64,000 bases of DNA from Soehngenia sp. GTDB lineage: Bacteria; Bacillota; Clostridia; Tissierellales; Tissierellaceae. The notes under the pieces were generated by a model. That model worked only from the letters and a program-made list of their open reading frames with translations. It had not been told where the DNA came from and did no database searches. Below, one piece after another: positions 53,783 through 64,000 of this stretch (position 1 is the first letter of the stretch; each line of letters begins with the position of its first letter). The position numbers and the translations under genes were made by a program. The DNA lies in NCBI GenBank assembly GCA_024637045.1, contig JAGXFX010000023.1, positions 57,790 through 121,789 on the forward strand, read 5' to 3'.

Positions 53783-55114
53783 ATGGAAAGGAATTTGGAC
53801 CAAATCTGGGAGGATGTCCTGAATCTCATTAAGGTTGAGTTGACTGAAGTCAGTTTCAACACCTGGCTTAAATCAATTGAACCTATCAGTTTAACCGATG
53901 ATGAGATTGTGCTTGGAGCCCCCAACGATTTTACCAAAGGTATTCTTGAGGGTAGGTACTTCAATCTAATCAGAAATGCCATTAACCAGATAACCGGATA
54001 TAATTATAACATCAATTTCATAATACCCGGGGAAGAAGTACAACCAGCGCCACCATCGCCAAAAGAAGTTGAAAATGAAGATATTCTAAACAAATCTAAA
54101 CTTAATCCAAAATATTCCTTTAATACATTTGTCACAGGTAAGAGCAATGAATTTGCTCATGCAGCATCCGTTGCTGTAGCTGAAGCACCTGCCCAGGCAT
54201 ATAATCCTCTCTTTATATACGGTGGGGTAGGATTGGGAAAAACTCACCTTATGCACGCTATTGGCCATTATATTCTAAGTCAGAATCCAAAAGCCAAGGT
54301 AGTGTATGTATCAAGCGAAAAATTTACAAATGAACTTATTAATTCGATTAGAGAATATAGAAATGAAGAATTCAGAAATAAATATAGAAATGTCGATGTA
54401 CTGCTAATAGATGATATTCAGTTTATTGCAGGAAAAGAAGGTACCCAGGAAGAATTTTTTCATACTTTCAATGCCCTTCATGATGCAAACAAGCAGATAA
54501 TTATTTCAAGTGATCGACCTCCAAAAGAGATTCCTACACTTGAGGATAGACTTAGATCAAGATTTGAGTGGGGTTTGATAACTGATATTCAACCACCGGA
54601 CCTTGAAACAAGAATTGCTATATTAAGGAAGAAAGCTAATCTTGAAACTATGGAGATACCCGACGATGTAATGTCGTTGATAGCTACCAAGATCCACACA
54701 AATATAAGAGAGCTTGAAGGAGCACTTATTCGTGTTGTAGCGTATTCATCACTTACAAACAAGGCTATCACTGAAGAACTTGCAGAAGAAGCCTTAAAGG
54801 ATATCATGTCCAACAACAAGCCTGTTGAAATAACTGTTGACCTGATTAAGGATAAGGTATCCAAACGGTTTGATATTAGAATGGATGAATTCAATTCCAA
54901 GAAACGTACCAGGGCAATAGCTTATCCAAGACAGATAGCAATGTATCTTACTAGAGAACTCACAGATATGTCACTTCCAAAAATAGGTGATGAATTTGGA
55001 GGAAGGGATCATACGACTGTTATTCATGCTTGTGAGAAAGTTATAAATGATCTCAAGTCTGACCACCAATTACGAAATAAAATTGATAGCATAATTGAAG
55101 AGCTTGGAAAGTGA
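53783..55114 (+). CDS. dnaA: Chromosomal replication initiator DnaA
   Basis: This 443-residue protein has an N-terminal domain I ([29 protein letters not shown]), a short linker, and an AAA+ domain with [18 protein letters not shown] and [24 protein letters not shown]. The C-terminal DNA-binding domain has [23 protein letters not shown]. It binds the boxes on both sides of its gene and opens the origin. The RBS is GGGAGG. Confidence 0.98.
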   Translation: MERNLDQIWEDVLNLIKVELTEVSFNTWLKSIEPISLTDDEIVLGAPNDFTKGILEGRYFNLIRNAINQITGYNYNINFIIPGEEVQPAPPSPKEVENEDILNKSKLNPKYSFNTFVTGKSNEFAHAASVAVAEAPAQAYNPLFIYGGVGLGKTHLMHAIGHYILSQNPKAKVVYVSSEKFTNELINSIREYRNEEFRNKYRNVDVLLIDDIQFIAGKEGTQEEFFHTFNALHDANKQIIISSDRPPKEIPTLEDRLRSRFEWGLITDIQPPDLETRIAILRKKANLETMEIPDDVMSLIATKIHTNIRELEGALIRVVAYSSLTNKAITEELAEEALKDIMSNNKPVEITVDLIKDKVSKRFDIRMDEFNSKKRTRAIAYPRQIAMYLTRELTDMSLPKIGDEFGGRDHTTVIHACEKVINDLKSDHQLRNKIDSIIEELGK

Positions 55115-55146
55115 TTTCTGTGGAAAACATATAATAATTTTAAATG

Positions 55147-55241
55147 TTATCCACATGTTATTAAACCCCGTTTACTCACGGGTTAAATGATTTGATGGAC
55201 TTATCCACATAATCACATGTCCTACTACTATTACTACTATA
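55147..55241 (+). other. oriC: oriC, downstream part with DnaA boxes and DnaA-trio tract
   Basis: There are perfect DnaA boxes TTATCCACA at 55147-55155 and 55201-55209. Twelve bases after the second begins TACTACTATTACTACTATAG (about 55223-55241+), a run of triplets like the DnaA-trio strand that DnaA uses to unwind the Bacillus origin, followed by AT-rich sequence. This is the likely unwinding site, giving a bipartite origin with dnaA between the halves. A TTAAaCCCCG/CGGGTTAA hairpin lies between the two boxes. Confidence 0.85.
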
Positions 55242-55280
55242 GTTTCTTATTCTATTATTCTACAAACGAGGAGGATAAAA

Positions 55281-56387
55281 ATGAAATTCAAAGTAGAACA
55301 AAAAGAACTTTCAAGACATATAACTATGGCTCAAAGAGGTATATCAACAAGGTCAACGCTTCAGATATTAGATGGCATTCTAATTGAGGCAAGGGATAAC
55401 GGAATAAAGCTTACAGCTACAGATCTTGAAATAAGTATTGAAACATTTATTGATGCATCTGTTGAAGAAAAAGGGAAAATTGTACTTAATTCAAGGATAT
55501 TCGGGGATATTGTAAAAAAACTTCCTGATGACACAATTAGTTTCCATGTAAAAGATAATCACGTTAACATCAAATGTCAGAATGCAGAATTCAACATAAT
55601 AGGAAATTCTGGTGATGATTATCCAGACCTTCCAATTATAATGGAGGAAAATCAGTTTACGATATCAAAGGATTTATTAAAAGCTGCCATAAGACAAACT
55701 GTATTTGCTACAACTCAGGATGAAACAAGACCATCCCTGACAGGAGTTCTATTGGAGATTGCAAATAAGGAAATAACTTTTGTTTCACTAGACGGTTATA
55801 GACTTGCACTAAGAAAAATGCCAACTCAGTCAGAAATTGATGAAAAGATTATAATTCCAGGAAGATCTCTGAATGAGCTAAACAAGATAATTGAAGATAA
55901 AGAAGAGGATCTAACGATAAGTCTTTCTCAGGGCCAGATTATTTTCAATATTGGTGATACAATAATGTATTCAAAACTTCTTGAGGGACAATTTTTCAAT
56001 TACAAGGATATTATGAGATCTGACCACAAGACGAAGGTTATTGTAAACAGAAGAAGTCTTCAGAATGGACTTGAAAGAGCATCACTTCTTGCAAAGGAAG
56101 AGAAGGCAAACCTTGTAAAAATTTCTGTATCAAATGGAGAACTTATAATAAAGTCAAATTCTGAGATGGGAGATGTACATGAGGAAATCAATTCAAATCA
56201 AGACGGAGATGACCTTAATATAGCTTTTAACTCAAGATATATACTTGAAGGAATAAAAATAATGGATAATGAGGAAATAGTAATGAACTTCGTGGGAAGT
56301 CTGAATCCATGTATAATAAATGGTGTGAATGATGATACTTACACTTATCTGGTATTGCCAGTAAGACTAGCCCAGGATGATTTTTAA
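55281..56387 (+). CDS. dnaN: DNA polymerase III beta sliding clamp
   Basis: This 368-residue protein has three similar clamp domains. It begins MKFKVEQKELSRHITMAQRGISTRSTLQILDGILIEA and ends NDDTYTYLVLPVRL, the conserved pocket for clamp-binding partners. The RBS is GAGGAGGAT. It is the first gene after the unwinding region. Confidence 0.98.
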   Translation: MKFKVEQKELSRHITMAQRGISTRSTLQILDGILIEARDNGIKLTATDLEISIETFIDASVEEKGKIVLNSRIFGDIVKKLPDDTISFHVKDNHVNIKCQNAEFNIIGNSGDDYPDLPIIMEENQFTISKDLLKAAIRQTVFATTQDETRPSLTGVLLEIANKEITFVSLDGYRLALRKMPTQSEIDEKIIIPGRSLNELNKIIEDKEEDLTISLSQGQIIFNIGDTIMYSKLLEGQFFNYKDIMRSDHKTKVIVNRRSLQNGLERASLLAKEEKANLVKISVSNGELIIKSNSEMGDVHEEINSNQDGDDLNIAFNSRYILEGIKIMDNEEIVMNFVGSLNPCIINGVNDDTYTYLVLPVRLAQDDF

Positions 56388-56401
56388 AGGAGTGTTTTAT
56401 A

Positions 56402-56611
56402 ATGGAAGAAATCAAGATTGAAACTGAATATATAAAACTCGACCAGTTTCTGAAACATTGTGGAATTGCGCAGACAGGTGGTCAGGCAAAAATGATGATT
56501 GCTGATGGTATGGTCAAGGTAAATGATCAGGTGGCTCTTGAAAGAGGGAAAAAGATCAGAAAGAACGACAAGGTTGAGATAGACGACCAATACCTGTTTG
56601 TTGTGGTATAA
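56402..56611 (+). CDS. S4-domain RNA-binding protein (YaaA/RlbA-like)
   Basis: This 69-residue protein with a single S4 domain reads YIKLDQFLKHCGIAQTGGQAKMMIADGMVKVNDQVALERGKKIRKNDKVEI. It always lies between dnaN and recF in Bacillota; a role in ribosome maturation has been proposed. It follows dnaN by 14 bases. Confidence 0.95.
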   Translation: MEEIKIETEYIKLDQFLKHCGIAQTGGQAKMMIADGMVKVNDQVALERGKKIRKNDKVEIDDQYLFVVV

Positions 56612-56651
56612 TAATGATTGGCAAATTCCTATTTCCTGGGGAGTGTAATTA

Positions 56652-57788
56652 TTGATAGTTGAAGGAATACGACTGATAAATTTTAGAAATTACAATAATG
56701 TAGGAGTAAGCTTCAATCCTGGGATTAATATTCTTGTGGGAAAAAACGCCCAGGGAAAGACCAATCTTCTTGAGGCGATTTATCTGTGCTCAACCGGCAG
56801 ATCCTTCAGAACCAACAGGGACAAGGAAATAATTAACTTTCAAAAGGATGAAGCATATATTGGAACTCAATTAAAAATTGGTGAAAGAGACAAGTTGACT
56901 GAGATTAAACTTGAGAGAAACAAGCCCAAAAGGATCAAGATAAATAAAACTGAGCTAAAGAATTACAAGGAGCTTGACACAGGACTTAAAGTAGTACTTT
57001 TTTCACCGGAAGACTTAAAGTTGATAAAAGAAGGACCGAGTAACAGAAGAACTTATCTGGATGCTAGCATATCGCAGATTAAGCCTCTATATCATTACAA
57101 TCTCAGAAGGTATTATAAGATTCTTCTACAAAGAAACAATCTTATAAAATCATATAGATTCAAAGGAGATATGACAGGTCTTCTGGATGTATTTGATATT
57201 CAGCTGGCTAAATCCGGAGCTTTGATAATGCTTGAAAGAGACAATTATATTAAACGGCTCTTAAAGGAATCAAGTGAGATTCATAACATATTGACAGCTG
57301 GAAAAGAAAATCTTGATATCAAATATATTTCAAGTGTTCCATCTGGAGAGACCCTAAGCGAGGTAGAGAGGATTCTGATAGAGTCATTAAGAAAAAACAG
57401 AGACAAGGATATCGAGGTTCGTACTACTGAGATTGGTCCACACAGGGATGATTTCAGTATAATGATAAATAGCAATGATTCAAAAACATATGCATCCCAA
57501 GGACAGCAAAGATCATTGGTACTTACCCTGAAACTGTCAGAGGTTGAGATACTTAAGAAAGATACGGGATATTACCCTGTTCTTCTTCTTGATGATGTAT
57601 TCTCTGAGCTGGATGAGGAAAGAAGAAAGTATCTTACAAAATTGTTCAGCAAGATGCAAACCTTCATTACCACAACCGATGCTATTGAGATAGATGGTTT
57701 TGAGAGTTATAATAAAGAGTATTTTTATGTACAGGAAGGATGTCTGTATAAAGGAATTAAAACTTGGAGGGAAGTAAATGGCCAATGA
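56652..57788 (+). CDS. recF: DNA replication/repair protein RecF
   Basis: This 378-residue SMC-like ATPase has [30 protein letters not shown] (Walker A), a signature [16 protein letters not shown] and Walker [16 protein letters not shown]. It loads RecA at gaps. The start is a TTG preceded by GGGGAGTG six bases upstream; no ATG fits the conserved N-terminus ([15 protein letters not shown]). Confidence 0.96.
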   Translation: MIVEGIRLINFRNYNNVGVSFNPGINILVGKNAQGKTNLLEAIYLCSTGRSFRTNRDKEIINFQKDEAYIGTQLKIGERDKLTEIKLERNKPKRIKINKTELKNYKELDTGLKVVLFSPEDLKLIKEGPSNRRTYLDASISQIKPLYHYNLRRYYKILLQRNNLIKSYRFKGDMTGLLDVFDIQLAKSGALIMLERDNYIKRLLKESSEIHNILTAGKENLDIKYISSVPSGETLSEVERILIESLRKNRDKDIEVRTTEIGPHRDDFSIMINSNDSKTYASQGQQRSLVLTLKLSEVEILKKDTGYYPVLLLDDVFSELDEERRKYLTKLFSKMQTFITTTDAIEIDGFESYNKEYFYVQEGCLYKGIKTWREVNGQ

Positions 57789-59700
57789 TATTAATGTAAA
57801 CGAAAACGGCAGGCAATATACTGCCAATGAAATACAGGTACTTACGGGTCTTGAGCCAGTAAGAAAAAGACCTGGTATGTATATTGGCAGCACAGGACCA
57901 AAAGGTCTGCATCATCTTGTATACGAGGTGGTTGACAACAGTATAGATGAGGCTCTAGCTGGTATTTGCGATACCATAGATGTAACGATAATGGAAGATA
58001 ATTCAGTAATGGTTGTGGATAACGGTAGTGGTATACCTGTTGAAACTCATCCTCAAACTGGAAAATCTACGGTTGAGACTGTACTTACAATACTTCATGC
58101 CGGAGGAAAATTCAATAACTCTGCATACAAGGTATCAGGAGGTCTTCATGGAGTAGGTGTTTCTGTAGTAAATGCACTTTCAGAATGGTTGATTGCCAGA
58201 GTCAAGAGAGACGGAAAAGAGTATGAGCAAACTTTTCAAAGAGGAGAACCTGATGGAGATATCAGGTGCATAGGCGACGCAAATTCTACAGGAACCTTGA
58301 TTCACTTTATGCCTGATGATCAGATATTTGAAACCATTGAGGTAGTTTTTGATACTCTTGAACACAGATTCAGGGAAATGGCTTTTCTTAATAAAGGAAT
58401 TAAGATATCCCTGGAAGATAAAAGATCAGGGGCAAAAAAAGAATTCCATTATACAGGTGGAATCAAATCATTTGTTGAATATATAAATAAGAATAAGACT
58501 GCCATTCACAAGCAAGTCATATATTTCGAATCTGAGAAGGACTTCACAACTGTTGAACTAGCAGTTCAATATACAGATACTTATTCTGAGAATGTCTTTA
58601 CATTTGCAAACAACATTGGTACTGCTGAGGGTGGAACACATCTTTCAGGACTTAGAACAGCACTTACAAGGTGTGTAAATGACTATGCAAGAAGATACAA
58701 TTTTCTAAAAGACAAGGATGACAATCTTTCAGGTGAAGATATAAGAGAAGGTATGACTGCAATTCTTTCAGTTAAGCTTCCAGAACCCCAGTTTGAAGGA
58801 CAAACGAAAGGAAAACTGGGAAACAGTGAAACCAGAGGGATTGTTGAATCATTGACCTACGACTTCTTGAATGATTACCTTGAGGAAAATCCCAAGACAT
58901 CCAAGGTTATACTTGATAAGGCAATTAGCTCAAAAAGAGCAAGGGAAGCAGCAAGAAAAGCAAGAGACCTTACTAGAAAGAGAAGTATATTTGACAATAC
59001 AACCCTTCCTGGGAAGCTTGCTGACTGTCAGTCCAGTGATGTCAATGAAACAGAACTCTATATAGTCGAGGGAGATTCAGCGGGTGGTAGTGCAAAGCAG
59101 GGACGAGATAAAAAATTCCAGGCAATACTTCCATTAAGAGGTAAGATTATGAATGTCGAGAAGGCAAGACTGGATAAAATTCTCGGATACAATGAAATAA
59201 AATCAATGATTACAGCTTTTGGAGCTGGAATAGGCGAAGATTTTGATATAAAGAAACTTAGATATGGAAAGATCATAATAATGACCGACGCCGACGTTGA
59301 CGGTGCACATATTGCAACCCTTCTTCTTACATTCTTCTACAGATATTTGAGGGGCTTGATTGATAACGGGAATATTTATATAGCTCAGCCACCACTTTAC
59401 AAGGTTTCAAAAGCTAGAAAAGAATATTACTGTTATACGGAAAAAGAGCTGGCTGCAATACTTGAAGAAATTGGAAGAACCAACTATAACATACAAAGAT
59501 ACAAAGGTCTTGGAGAGATGAATGCCGAGCAGCTATATGACACGACGATGGACCCTGATACAAGGATCTTGATTAAGGTTAATGTTGATGATGCGGTAGC
59601 TGCAGATGAAATATTTACAACTCTTATGGGCGATAAGGTTGAACCAAGAAGAGAATTTATCGAAGAGAATGCTAAGTATGTTAAGAATCTTGACATCTAG
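57778..59700 (+). CDS. gyrB: DNA gyrase subunit B
   Basis: This 640-residue protein has the GHKL ATPase ([47 protein letters not shown]) and the TOPRIM block [19 protein letters not shown] with [12 protein letters not shown]. The C-terminus reads [14 protein letters not shown]...[14 protein letters not shown]. It starts inside the last codons of recF after GGAGGGAAGTAA. Confidence 0.98.
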   Translation: MANDINVNENGRQYTANEIQVLTGLEPVRKRPGMYIGSTGPKGLHHLVYEVVDNSIDEALAGICDTIDVTIMEDNSVMVVDNGSGIPVETHPQTGKSTVETVLTILHAGGKFNNSAYKVSGGLHGVGVSVVNALSEWLIARVKRDGKEYEQTFQRGEPDGDIRCIGDANSTGTLIHFMPDDQIFETIEVVFDTLEHRFREMAFLNKGIKISLEDKRSGAKKEFHYTGGIKSFVEYINKNKTAIHKQVIYFESEKDFTTVELAVQYTDTYSENVFTFANNIGTAEGGTHLSGLRTALTRCVNDYARRYNFLKDKDDNLSGEDIREGMTAILSVKLPEPQFEGQTKGKLGNSETRGIVESLTYDFLNDYLEENPKTSKVILDKAISSKRAREAARKARDLTRKRSIFDNTTLPGKLADCQSSDVNETELYIVEGDSAGGSAKQGRDKKFQAILPLRGKIMNVEKARLDKILGYNEIKSMITAFGAGIGEDFDIKKLRYGKIIIMTDADVDGAHIATLLLTFFYRYLRGLIDNGNIYIAQPPLYKVSKARKEYYCYTEKELAAILEEIGRTNYNIQRYKGLGEMNAEQLYDTTMDPDTRILIKVNVDDAVAADEIFTTLMGDKVEPRREFIEENAKYVKNLDI

Positions 59701-59709
59701 GAGGAGAAA

Positions 59710-62136
59710 ATGGAAAACGAAAACGTAAGAGATAAGTTGATTGATGTAAATATTGAAGATAAAATGAAAAGCTCTTATCTGGATTATGCCATGAGTGTAA
59801 TAGTAAGTCGTGCTCTCCCTGATGTAAGAGATGGACTTAAACCCGTACACAGAAGAATTCTCTATGCAATGGATGAACTAGGTATGACACCTGACAAGCA
59901 GTACAGAAAATCTGCCAGGGTTGTCGGAGACGTACTGGGTAAGTATCACCCGCACGGTGATAGTTCAGTATACGGAGCAATGGTAAGACTTGCACAGGAT
60001 TTCAATACAAGGTACCTTCTTGTAGATGGTCATGGAAACTTTGGTAGTGTTGACGGCGACAGTGCAGCAGCAATGCGTTACACTGAGTCAAAAATGACAA
60101 AGATTGCAACAGAGATGCTTAGAGATATCGGCAAAGAAACAGTAGATTACAGACCAAACTTTGATGAGACGCTTAAAGAGCCAATAGTTTTGCCAAGTAG
60201 ATTCCCCAATCTTCTTGTAAACGGTTCGTCAGGAATAGCCGTAGGAATGGCTACAAATATTCCACCTCATAATCTCAGAGAGGTTGTTGAAGGTTTAGAG
60301 ATGATGATAGAAGATCCCGAAGTAACAATCGATGACCTCATGAAGGTAATCAAAGGACCTGATTTCCCAACAGGCGCAACTATAATGGGAAAAGAAGGGA
60401 TTAGAAAAGCATTTAGAAGTGGTAGAGGAAAGGTAAAAATGCGTGCCGTCGCGGAGATTGAAGAAAACACAAGGGGAAGGCACAGCATAATAGTTACAGA
60501 GATACCTTATCAGGTAAACAAATCAGCCCTGATTGAAAAGATTGCAGAATATGTTAGAGACAAGAAGCTAGAGGGAATTTCAGACTTGAGAGATGAGTCA
60601 GACAGAGAAGGTATGAGAATTGTAATAGAACTAAAGAGGGATGCAAATCCAAAAGTGGTTCTAAACAATCTCTATAAGCAGACCCAGCTTCAAGCAACTT
60701 TTGGAATTATAAATCTTGCCCTTGTAAACGGCGAGCCAAAAGTATTGAATATCAAGGAAATGCTTTATCACTACCTGGAGCATCAAAAAGAGATTGTAAC
60801 AAGAAGAACACAATATGACCTTACCAAAGCTGAAGACAGAGCTCATATTGTTGAAGGTCTTAGAATTGCTCTGGACAACATAGATAGGATTATTAAGATT
60901 ATAAGGGCGGCAAGTGATGACCAAAGTGCCAGGAATGATCTTATGGAAAGCTTCTCCCTTTCAGAAAGACAGGCTCAGGCTATCCTAGACATGAGACTTA
61001 AGAGATTGACTGGACTGGAAAGAGGTAAACTTGACGAGGAGTATGAAGAGCTAATAAAGCTTATAAATAAATTAAGGCAGTTACTTGGAAGTGAAAGACT
61101 TATTCTTAATGTTATCAAGGAAGAGTTGATAGAGATTAAGGATAAATACGGGGATTTAAGAAGAACACAGATTAAGCTTTCAGCAGATGAAATAAACATT
61201 GAAGATATGATTGATGACGAAGATGTAGTTATAACACTTACTCATTTCGGATATATAAAGAGAATGCCAGAAGGAACATACAGACCACAAAAACGTGGTG
61301 GCAGGGGAGTAATTGCACTTTCCAAGAAGGATGAGGACTTTGTTGAGGATCTTTATATAACTTCAACCCACAGCACAATTCTTTTCTTCACAAACAAAGG
61401 AAAGGTTTACTCGCTTAAGGCTTATGAAATACCTGAAGGAAGCAGGACTTCAAGAGGTACTGCGATTGTAAATCTTCTGCAGCTCAATGCAGATGAAAAG
61501 ATTTCGGCAATAATTCCTCTTTATAAGCAGGACCCGAAAAGCAATCTTGTAATGGTTACAAGAGAGGGTACTGTCAAAAAGACAGAGCTTGAGCAGTTTG
61601 TTAACATTAGAAAGAATGGCCTGATAGCTATTTCACTTCATGATGGAGATGAACTTATAAGCGTAAGGCTTACAGATGGGCAACAGGACCTGATAGTTGT
61701 TACACATGGTGGAATGGCTATAAGGTTCCACGAGACCGATGTAAGGACGATGGGCAGGACTGCAATGGGAGTCAAGGCGATGACCTTGAATAAGGATGAT
61801 GCAATTGTATCCATGGAAATCGTAGAAGATGACAAGTATCTACTTGTTATTTCAGAAAAAGGTTTTGGAAAGAGGACTGAACTGTCTGAGTACAAAGCTC
61901 AAAACAGAGGTGGAAAAGGTCTTATAACATACAGCATCAAGGATAAGACTGGTCAGATAGTATCTGCAAAGGTTGTAAGTGAACAAGATGAGGTTATGAT
62001 GATTACAATGAACGGAACAATTATCAGACTAGCAATCAAAGACATTTCAATTATGGGCAGAAATACCCAGGGAGTAACACTAATGAGAACAAAGGAAGAC
62101 AAAATAGTTGCAGTAGCGAGGTACATGGAAGACTAG
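59710..62136 (+). CDS. gyrA: DNA gyrase subunit A
   Basis: This 808-residue protein has the winged-helix/tower region with the QRDR context [21 protein letters not shown] and the catalytic tyrosine in [12 protein letters not shown]. The C-terminal beta-pinwheel has the GyrA-box QKRGGRGV and related repeats (NRGGKGLI). The QRDR carries Ser and Val-Tyr-Gly-Ala (no obvious resistance change that can be judged alone). It is nine bases after gyrB. Confidence 0.98.
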   Translation: MENENVRDKLIDVNIEDKMKSSYLDYAMSVIVSRALPDVRDGLKPVHRRILYAMDELGMTPDKQYRKSARVVGDVLGKYHPHGDSSVYGAMVRLAQDFNTRYLLVDGHGNFGSVDGDSAAAMRYTESKMTKIATEMLRDIGKETVDYRPNFDETLKEPIVLPSRFPNLLVNGSSGIAVGMATNIPPHNLREVVEGLEMMIEDPEVTIDDLMKVIKGPDFPTGATIMGKEGIRKAFRSGRGKVKMRAVAEIEENTRGRHSIIVTEIPYQVNKSALIEKIAEYVRDKKLEGISDLRDESDREGMRIVIELKRDANPKVVLNNLYKQTQLQATFGIINLALVNGEPKVLNIKEMLYHYLEHQKEIVTRRTQYDLTKAEDRAHIVEGLRIALDNIDRIIKIIRAASDDQSARNDLMESFSLSERQAQAILDMRLKRLTGLERGKLDEEYEELIKLINKLRQLLGSERLILNVIKEELIEIKDKYGDLRRTQIKLSADEINIEDMIDDEDVVITLTHFGYIKRMPEGTYRPQKRGGRGVIALSKKDEDFVEDLYITSTHSTILFFTNKGKVYSLKAYEIPEGSRTSRGTAIVNLLQLNADEKISAIIPLYKQDPKSNLVMVTREGTVKKTELEQFVNIRKNGLIAISLHDGDELISVRLTDGQQDLIVVTHGGMAIRFHETDVRTMGRTAMGVKAMTLNKDDAIVSMEIVEDDKYLLVISEKGFGKRTELSEYKAQNRGGKGLITYSIKDKTGQIVSAKVVSEQDEVMMITMNGTIIRLAIKDISIMGRNTQGVTLMRTKEDKIVAVARYMED

Positions 62137-62151
62137 TAGTAGGGTTATTAC

Positions 62152-62180
62152 TTTACATTGCAATATATTTGTTATAAAAT
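62152..62180 (+). promoter_or_regulatory. Promoter of the antagonist/anti-sigma/sigma operon
   Basis: TTTACA (62152-62157), 17 bases, TAAAAT (62175-62180), 36 bases before the start of the STAS gene. It looks sigma-A dependent rather than SigB dependent. Confidence 0.55.
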
Positions 62181-62215
62181 GAACTAAAATCGAACGAGAT
62201 GGAGGGAAGACTAAA

Positions 62216-62545
62216 ATGTCATTGAATACAAAAGTTGATTTTAATAACGACAACAACCAGTGGATAATAAAACCAATTGGCGAGATCGATATCTATACCT
62301 CATCTGTGTTCAAGGAAGAGATTGTAAACGCCTTTGAAGATAGAAAAGCGGATCTCGTAATTGAAGGGAAGTACCTTGAATACATTGACAGCACAGGACT
62401 GGGAGCTTTGATTAGCGTCCTGAAAATGCTACAGGAGACAGAATTCAAGATCTATATTGACAATATTAAGCCTAATATCAGAAAATTATTTGATATAACG
62501 GAACTTGACAAGCTTTTTGTTATAAGAGGTGAAGGGGATGAATAA
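62216..62545 (+). CDS. Anti-sigma factor antagonist (STAS, RsbV-like)
   Basis: This 109-residue STAS protein has the phosphorylation loop YIDSTGLGALISVLK, with the likely phospho-acceptor Ser59 followed by Thr60. In the partner-switch model an unphosphorylated antagonist binds the anti-sigma factor and frees sigma. The gene overlaps the anti-sigma gene by eight bases, typical of rsbV-rsbW-sigB. Confidence 0.9.
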   Translation: MSLNTKVDFNNDNNQWIIKPIGEIDIYTSSVFKEEIVNAFEDRKADLVIEGKYLEYIDSTGLGALISVLKMLQETEFKIYIDNIKPNIRKLFDITELDKLFVIRGEGDE

Positions 62546-62894
62546 CGACACTATTGTTGTAAGCATTCCGAATAAACCTGATTATACAAGTTTGATAAGG
62601 TTGATTTCATCATCGATAGGTAACAAGATAGGATATAACATTGATGAGATTGAAGATTTAAAAGTGGCCATGGGGGAAGCGAGTATTCTTGCCCACGGAA
62701 AATCATCAGATGAGTCCATTGAAATTAAATTTGAGATTTACAAGGATAAATTGGAAGTATCACTTAGTTGGGGAAAAGCTAACATGAGTGAAGAAAGCAA
62801 AGAGGCAACACTTGGTAGAATGATCATTGAATCATTGATGGATGAAGCCTATTACACTGATGAAAACATAAGATTAATCAAATATATAAATTAA
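62538..62894 (+). CDS. Divergent anti-sigma factor (RsbW-like, degenerate ATPase)
   Basis: This 118-residue protein sits exactly where RsbW/SpoIIAB lies. It keeps the HATPase fold outline (EIEDLKVAMGEASILAHGKS, LGRMIIESLMDEAYY). Canonical RsbW has an N-box of type E-A-C-x-N; here the stretch is E-A-S-I-L, so the Mg-binding Asn is missing, and no DxGxG box is present. It is shorter than usual RsbW (about 130-160). It may bind sigma without kinase activity. The ATG overlapping the STAS stop is chosen over an in-frame GTG upstream. Confidence 0.8.
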   Translation: MNNDTIVVSIPNKPDYTSLIRLISSSIGNKIGYNIDEIEDLKVAMGEASILAHGKSSDESIEIKFEIYKDKLEVSLSWGKANMSEESKEATLGRMIIESLMDEAYYTDENIRLIKYIN

Positions 62895-62907
62895 GGATGG
62901 TAGTCCT

Positions 62908-63702
62908 ATGGCAAATAAACAGCAACACGACAAAGAAAAGAACAATGCTTCAGAAAAAGCAGCACTGAAGAAAATGTTCAGACAGTACAAGGATCACCCA
63001 AGCAGAGAGCTAAGGGATGTGCTGATCGAGAGACATCTTTATATTGCTGAGATTTTAGCCAAAAAGTATGCCAACCGTGGAATAGATTACGATGACATTT
63101 ACCAGGTTGCAAGCATAGGTCTCATTTATGCAATAGACAGATATGATATCGACAAGGGCTTCGAATTCTCAAGCTTTGCTACACCCACCATTATCGGTGA
63201 AATCAAGAAGTACTTCAGAGACAAGGGTTGGACAATCAGGGTTCCAAGAAGAATCCAGGAACTGTCCAAGAAGATAAACAATGCAAAGGTCCACTTAAGT
63301 CAGGAGCTGCAAAGAGTTCCAACTGTTGAGGATATTGCAAATTACCTTAGCACTTCGGAAGAGGATATTTTGGAGGCAATGGAAGCAAGCAAGGTCTACA
63401 CTCCACAATCACTTGATGTTACATTTGATTCACATAATGATGATAAAGAGGTTAACCTTGCAGAGTTAATAGGTGAGGATGATCTTTATTTCAGCAGAAT
63501 TGAGAATAACGACTTCCTAATGAAGACTATGGAAAAGCTCAATGAAGTTGAAAAAGAGATACTTATAGAAAGGTACTTCAACAAGAAAACTCAGGTTACG
63601 ATTGCAAACAACCTTGATATTTCCCAGATGACGGTTTCAAGGATTGAAAAAAGGATCCTTGAAAAGTTGAGGAAGGAAGTTGAAAGGACATTAATGGATT
63701 AA
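62908..63702 (+). CDS. SigB/SigF-family RNA polymerase sigma factor
   Basis: This 264-residue sigma-70 protein has region 2 (DYDDIYQVASIGLIYAIDRYDIDKGFEFSSFATPTIIGEIKKYFRDKG), region 3 (VPRRIQELSKKINNAK and RVPTVEDIANYL) and region 4 with TQVTIANNLDISQMTVSRIEKRILEKLRK. These features place it in the SigB/SigF/SigG group. With the two preceding genes it forms a SigB-like operon. SigB-type stress control is more likely than sporulation SigF because the operon lies beside gyrA and the antagonist and anti-sigma are atypical. Confidence 0.9.
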   Translation: MANKQQHDKEKNNASEKAALKKMFRQYKDHPSRELRDVLIERHLYIAEILAKKYANRGIDYDDIYQVASIGLIYAIDRYDIDKGFEFSSFATPTIIGEIKKYFRDKGWTIRVPRRIQELSKKINNAKVHLSQELQRVPTVEDIANYLSTSEEDILEAMEASKVYTPQSLDVTFDSHNDDKEVNLAELIGEDDLYFSRIENNDFLMKTMEKLNEVEKEILIERYFNKKTQVTIANNLDISQMTVSRIEKRILEKLRKEVERTLMD

Positions 63703-63735
63703 ATTCAGTATATCAGTACAATAAAACGACTACAT

Positions 63736-63777
63736 AATGTGGGATTTGAGAATTATTTTCAAATCCCACATTTTTTT
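63736..63777 (+). terminator. Terminator after the sigma factor gene
   Basis: ATGTGGGATTTGA and TCAAATCCCACAT form a long stem followed by TTTTTTT. It isolates the sigma operon from the rRNA promoters. Confidence 0.92.
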
Positions 63778-63787
63778 ACTAATTGTG

Positions 63788-63816
63788 TTGACATGGATAC
63801 AACTAAGGTGTATTAT
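63788..63816 (+). promoter_or_regulatory. rRNA operon promoter P1
   Basis: TTGACA (63788-63793), 17 bases, TATTAT (63811-63816). Confidence 0.8.
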
Positions 63817-63877
63817 ATTCAAGTTGTCTCTTTTTGGGGACCATCAGGGAAATGACATAAAAAACTTCAAAAAGATG

Positions 63878-63907
63878 TTGACGCAGGATTAGTATACATG
63901 GTATACT
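63878..63907 (+). promoter_or_regulatory. rRNA operon promoter P2 within a palindrome
   Basis: TTGACG (63878-63883), 18 bases, TATACT (63902-63907). The -10 box lies inside a perfect inverted repeat (63887-63911) with 11-base arms and a 3-base centre. This is unusual for an rrn promoter. Confidence 0.75.
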
Positions 63908-64000
63908 AATCAAGTCGCCTCGAAAGAGGACGACAATGAACCTAGATAACTAAACAGTTGTGAGAACTTTGAATAAACCAAGAATCAATTTTTTAAAAAC
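63908..64000 (+). other. rRNA leader (16S gene begins beyond the window)
   Basis: The leader has a GTCGcCTC-GAAA-GAGgaCGAC hairpin (63914-63934) and GATAACTAAACAGTTG, a boxA/processing-type region common before 16S rRNA in Bacillota. No 16S body sequence (AGAGTTTGATC) is reached before 64000. Confidence 0.7.

Noticed and set aside
62216..63702. Sporulation spoIIA operon (SpoIIAA-SpoIIAB-SigF)
   Set aside because: Order is the same, but location beside gyrA, the degenerate anti-sigma factor and sigma region motifs fit a SigB-type operon better. Not fully excluded.
1..64000. tRNA genes, CRISPR arrays, transposases, prophage genes
   Set aside because: None was recognised on either strand; repeated sequences found are short hairpins, parS and DnaA boxes.

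Overview
The window is an AT-rich chromosomal segment from a Bacillota bacterium, most likely a member of the class Clostridia. It spans the replication origin. The conserved order rpmH-rnpA-yidD-yidC-jag-mnmE-mnmG-rsmG-parA-parB reads leftward from the origin, and dnaA-dnaN-S4 protein-recF-gyrB-gyrA reads rightward. Strong AGGAGG ribosome binding sites, a WalRK/YycHIJ locus, RlmH, HtrA and a SigB-like operon fit this assignment. Genus and species cannot be read from the sequence.

Positions 1-25000 are an accessory region, mostly on the minus strand. It holds a DUF362 protein and a cyclase, several very small proteins (one apparently frameshifted), and an XRE/DUF3169 module with two operators. 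It also holds a lipoprotein metalloprotease, a decayed alpha/beta-hydrolase, two TetR-regulated units with visible operators, a serine hydrolase, a two-component/ABC/SdpI module typical of peptide-antibiotic response, and three acetyltransferases stacked against the 3' end of rlmH. Dispersed hairpins with a CCTACC...GGTAGG stem and REP-like GGGGTCTG motifs are scattered here. An imperfect copy of the rlmH 3' end suggests site-specific insertion.

Positions 25000-34500 run leftward: walR-walK-(secreted unknown)-yycH-yycI, a terminator, then walJ-htrA-surE-tpx-rlmH. This is an envelope homeostasis and maintenance block. Divergent from walR, a yybP-ykoY-type manganese riboswitch precedes a P-type cation ATPase, followed by convergent carbamate kinase.

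Positions 38700-53300 run leftward from the origin: rpmH, rnpA, yidD, yidC, jag, mnmE, mnmG, rsmG, parA, parB with three parS sites, PhzF, cyclodeaminase, cysteine desulfurase-like, DUF4446, lipid kinase and an M23/LysM cell-wall protein.

Positions 53300-64000 contain a bipartite oriC (DnaA boxes on both sides of dnaA, with a DnaA-trio-like tract before dnaN), the replication/gyrase genes, and an antagonist/anti-sigma/sigma operon whose anti-sigma factor lacks key ATPase residues. The window ends in the tandem promoters and leader of an rRNA operon whose 16S gene lies just beyond the edge. No tRNA, CRISPR array, transposase or prophage gene was recognised.
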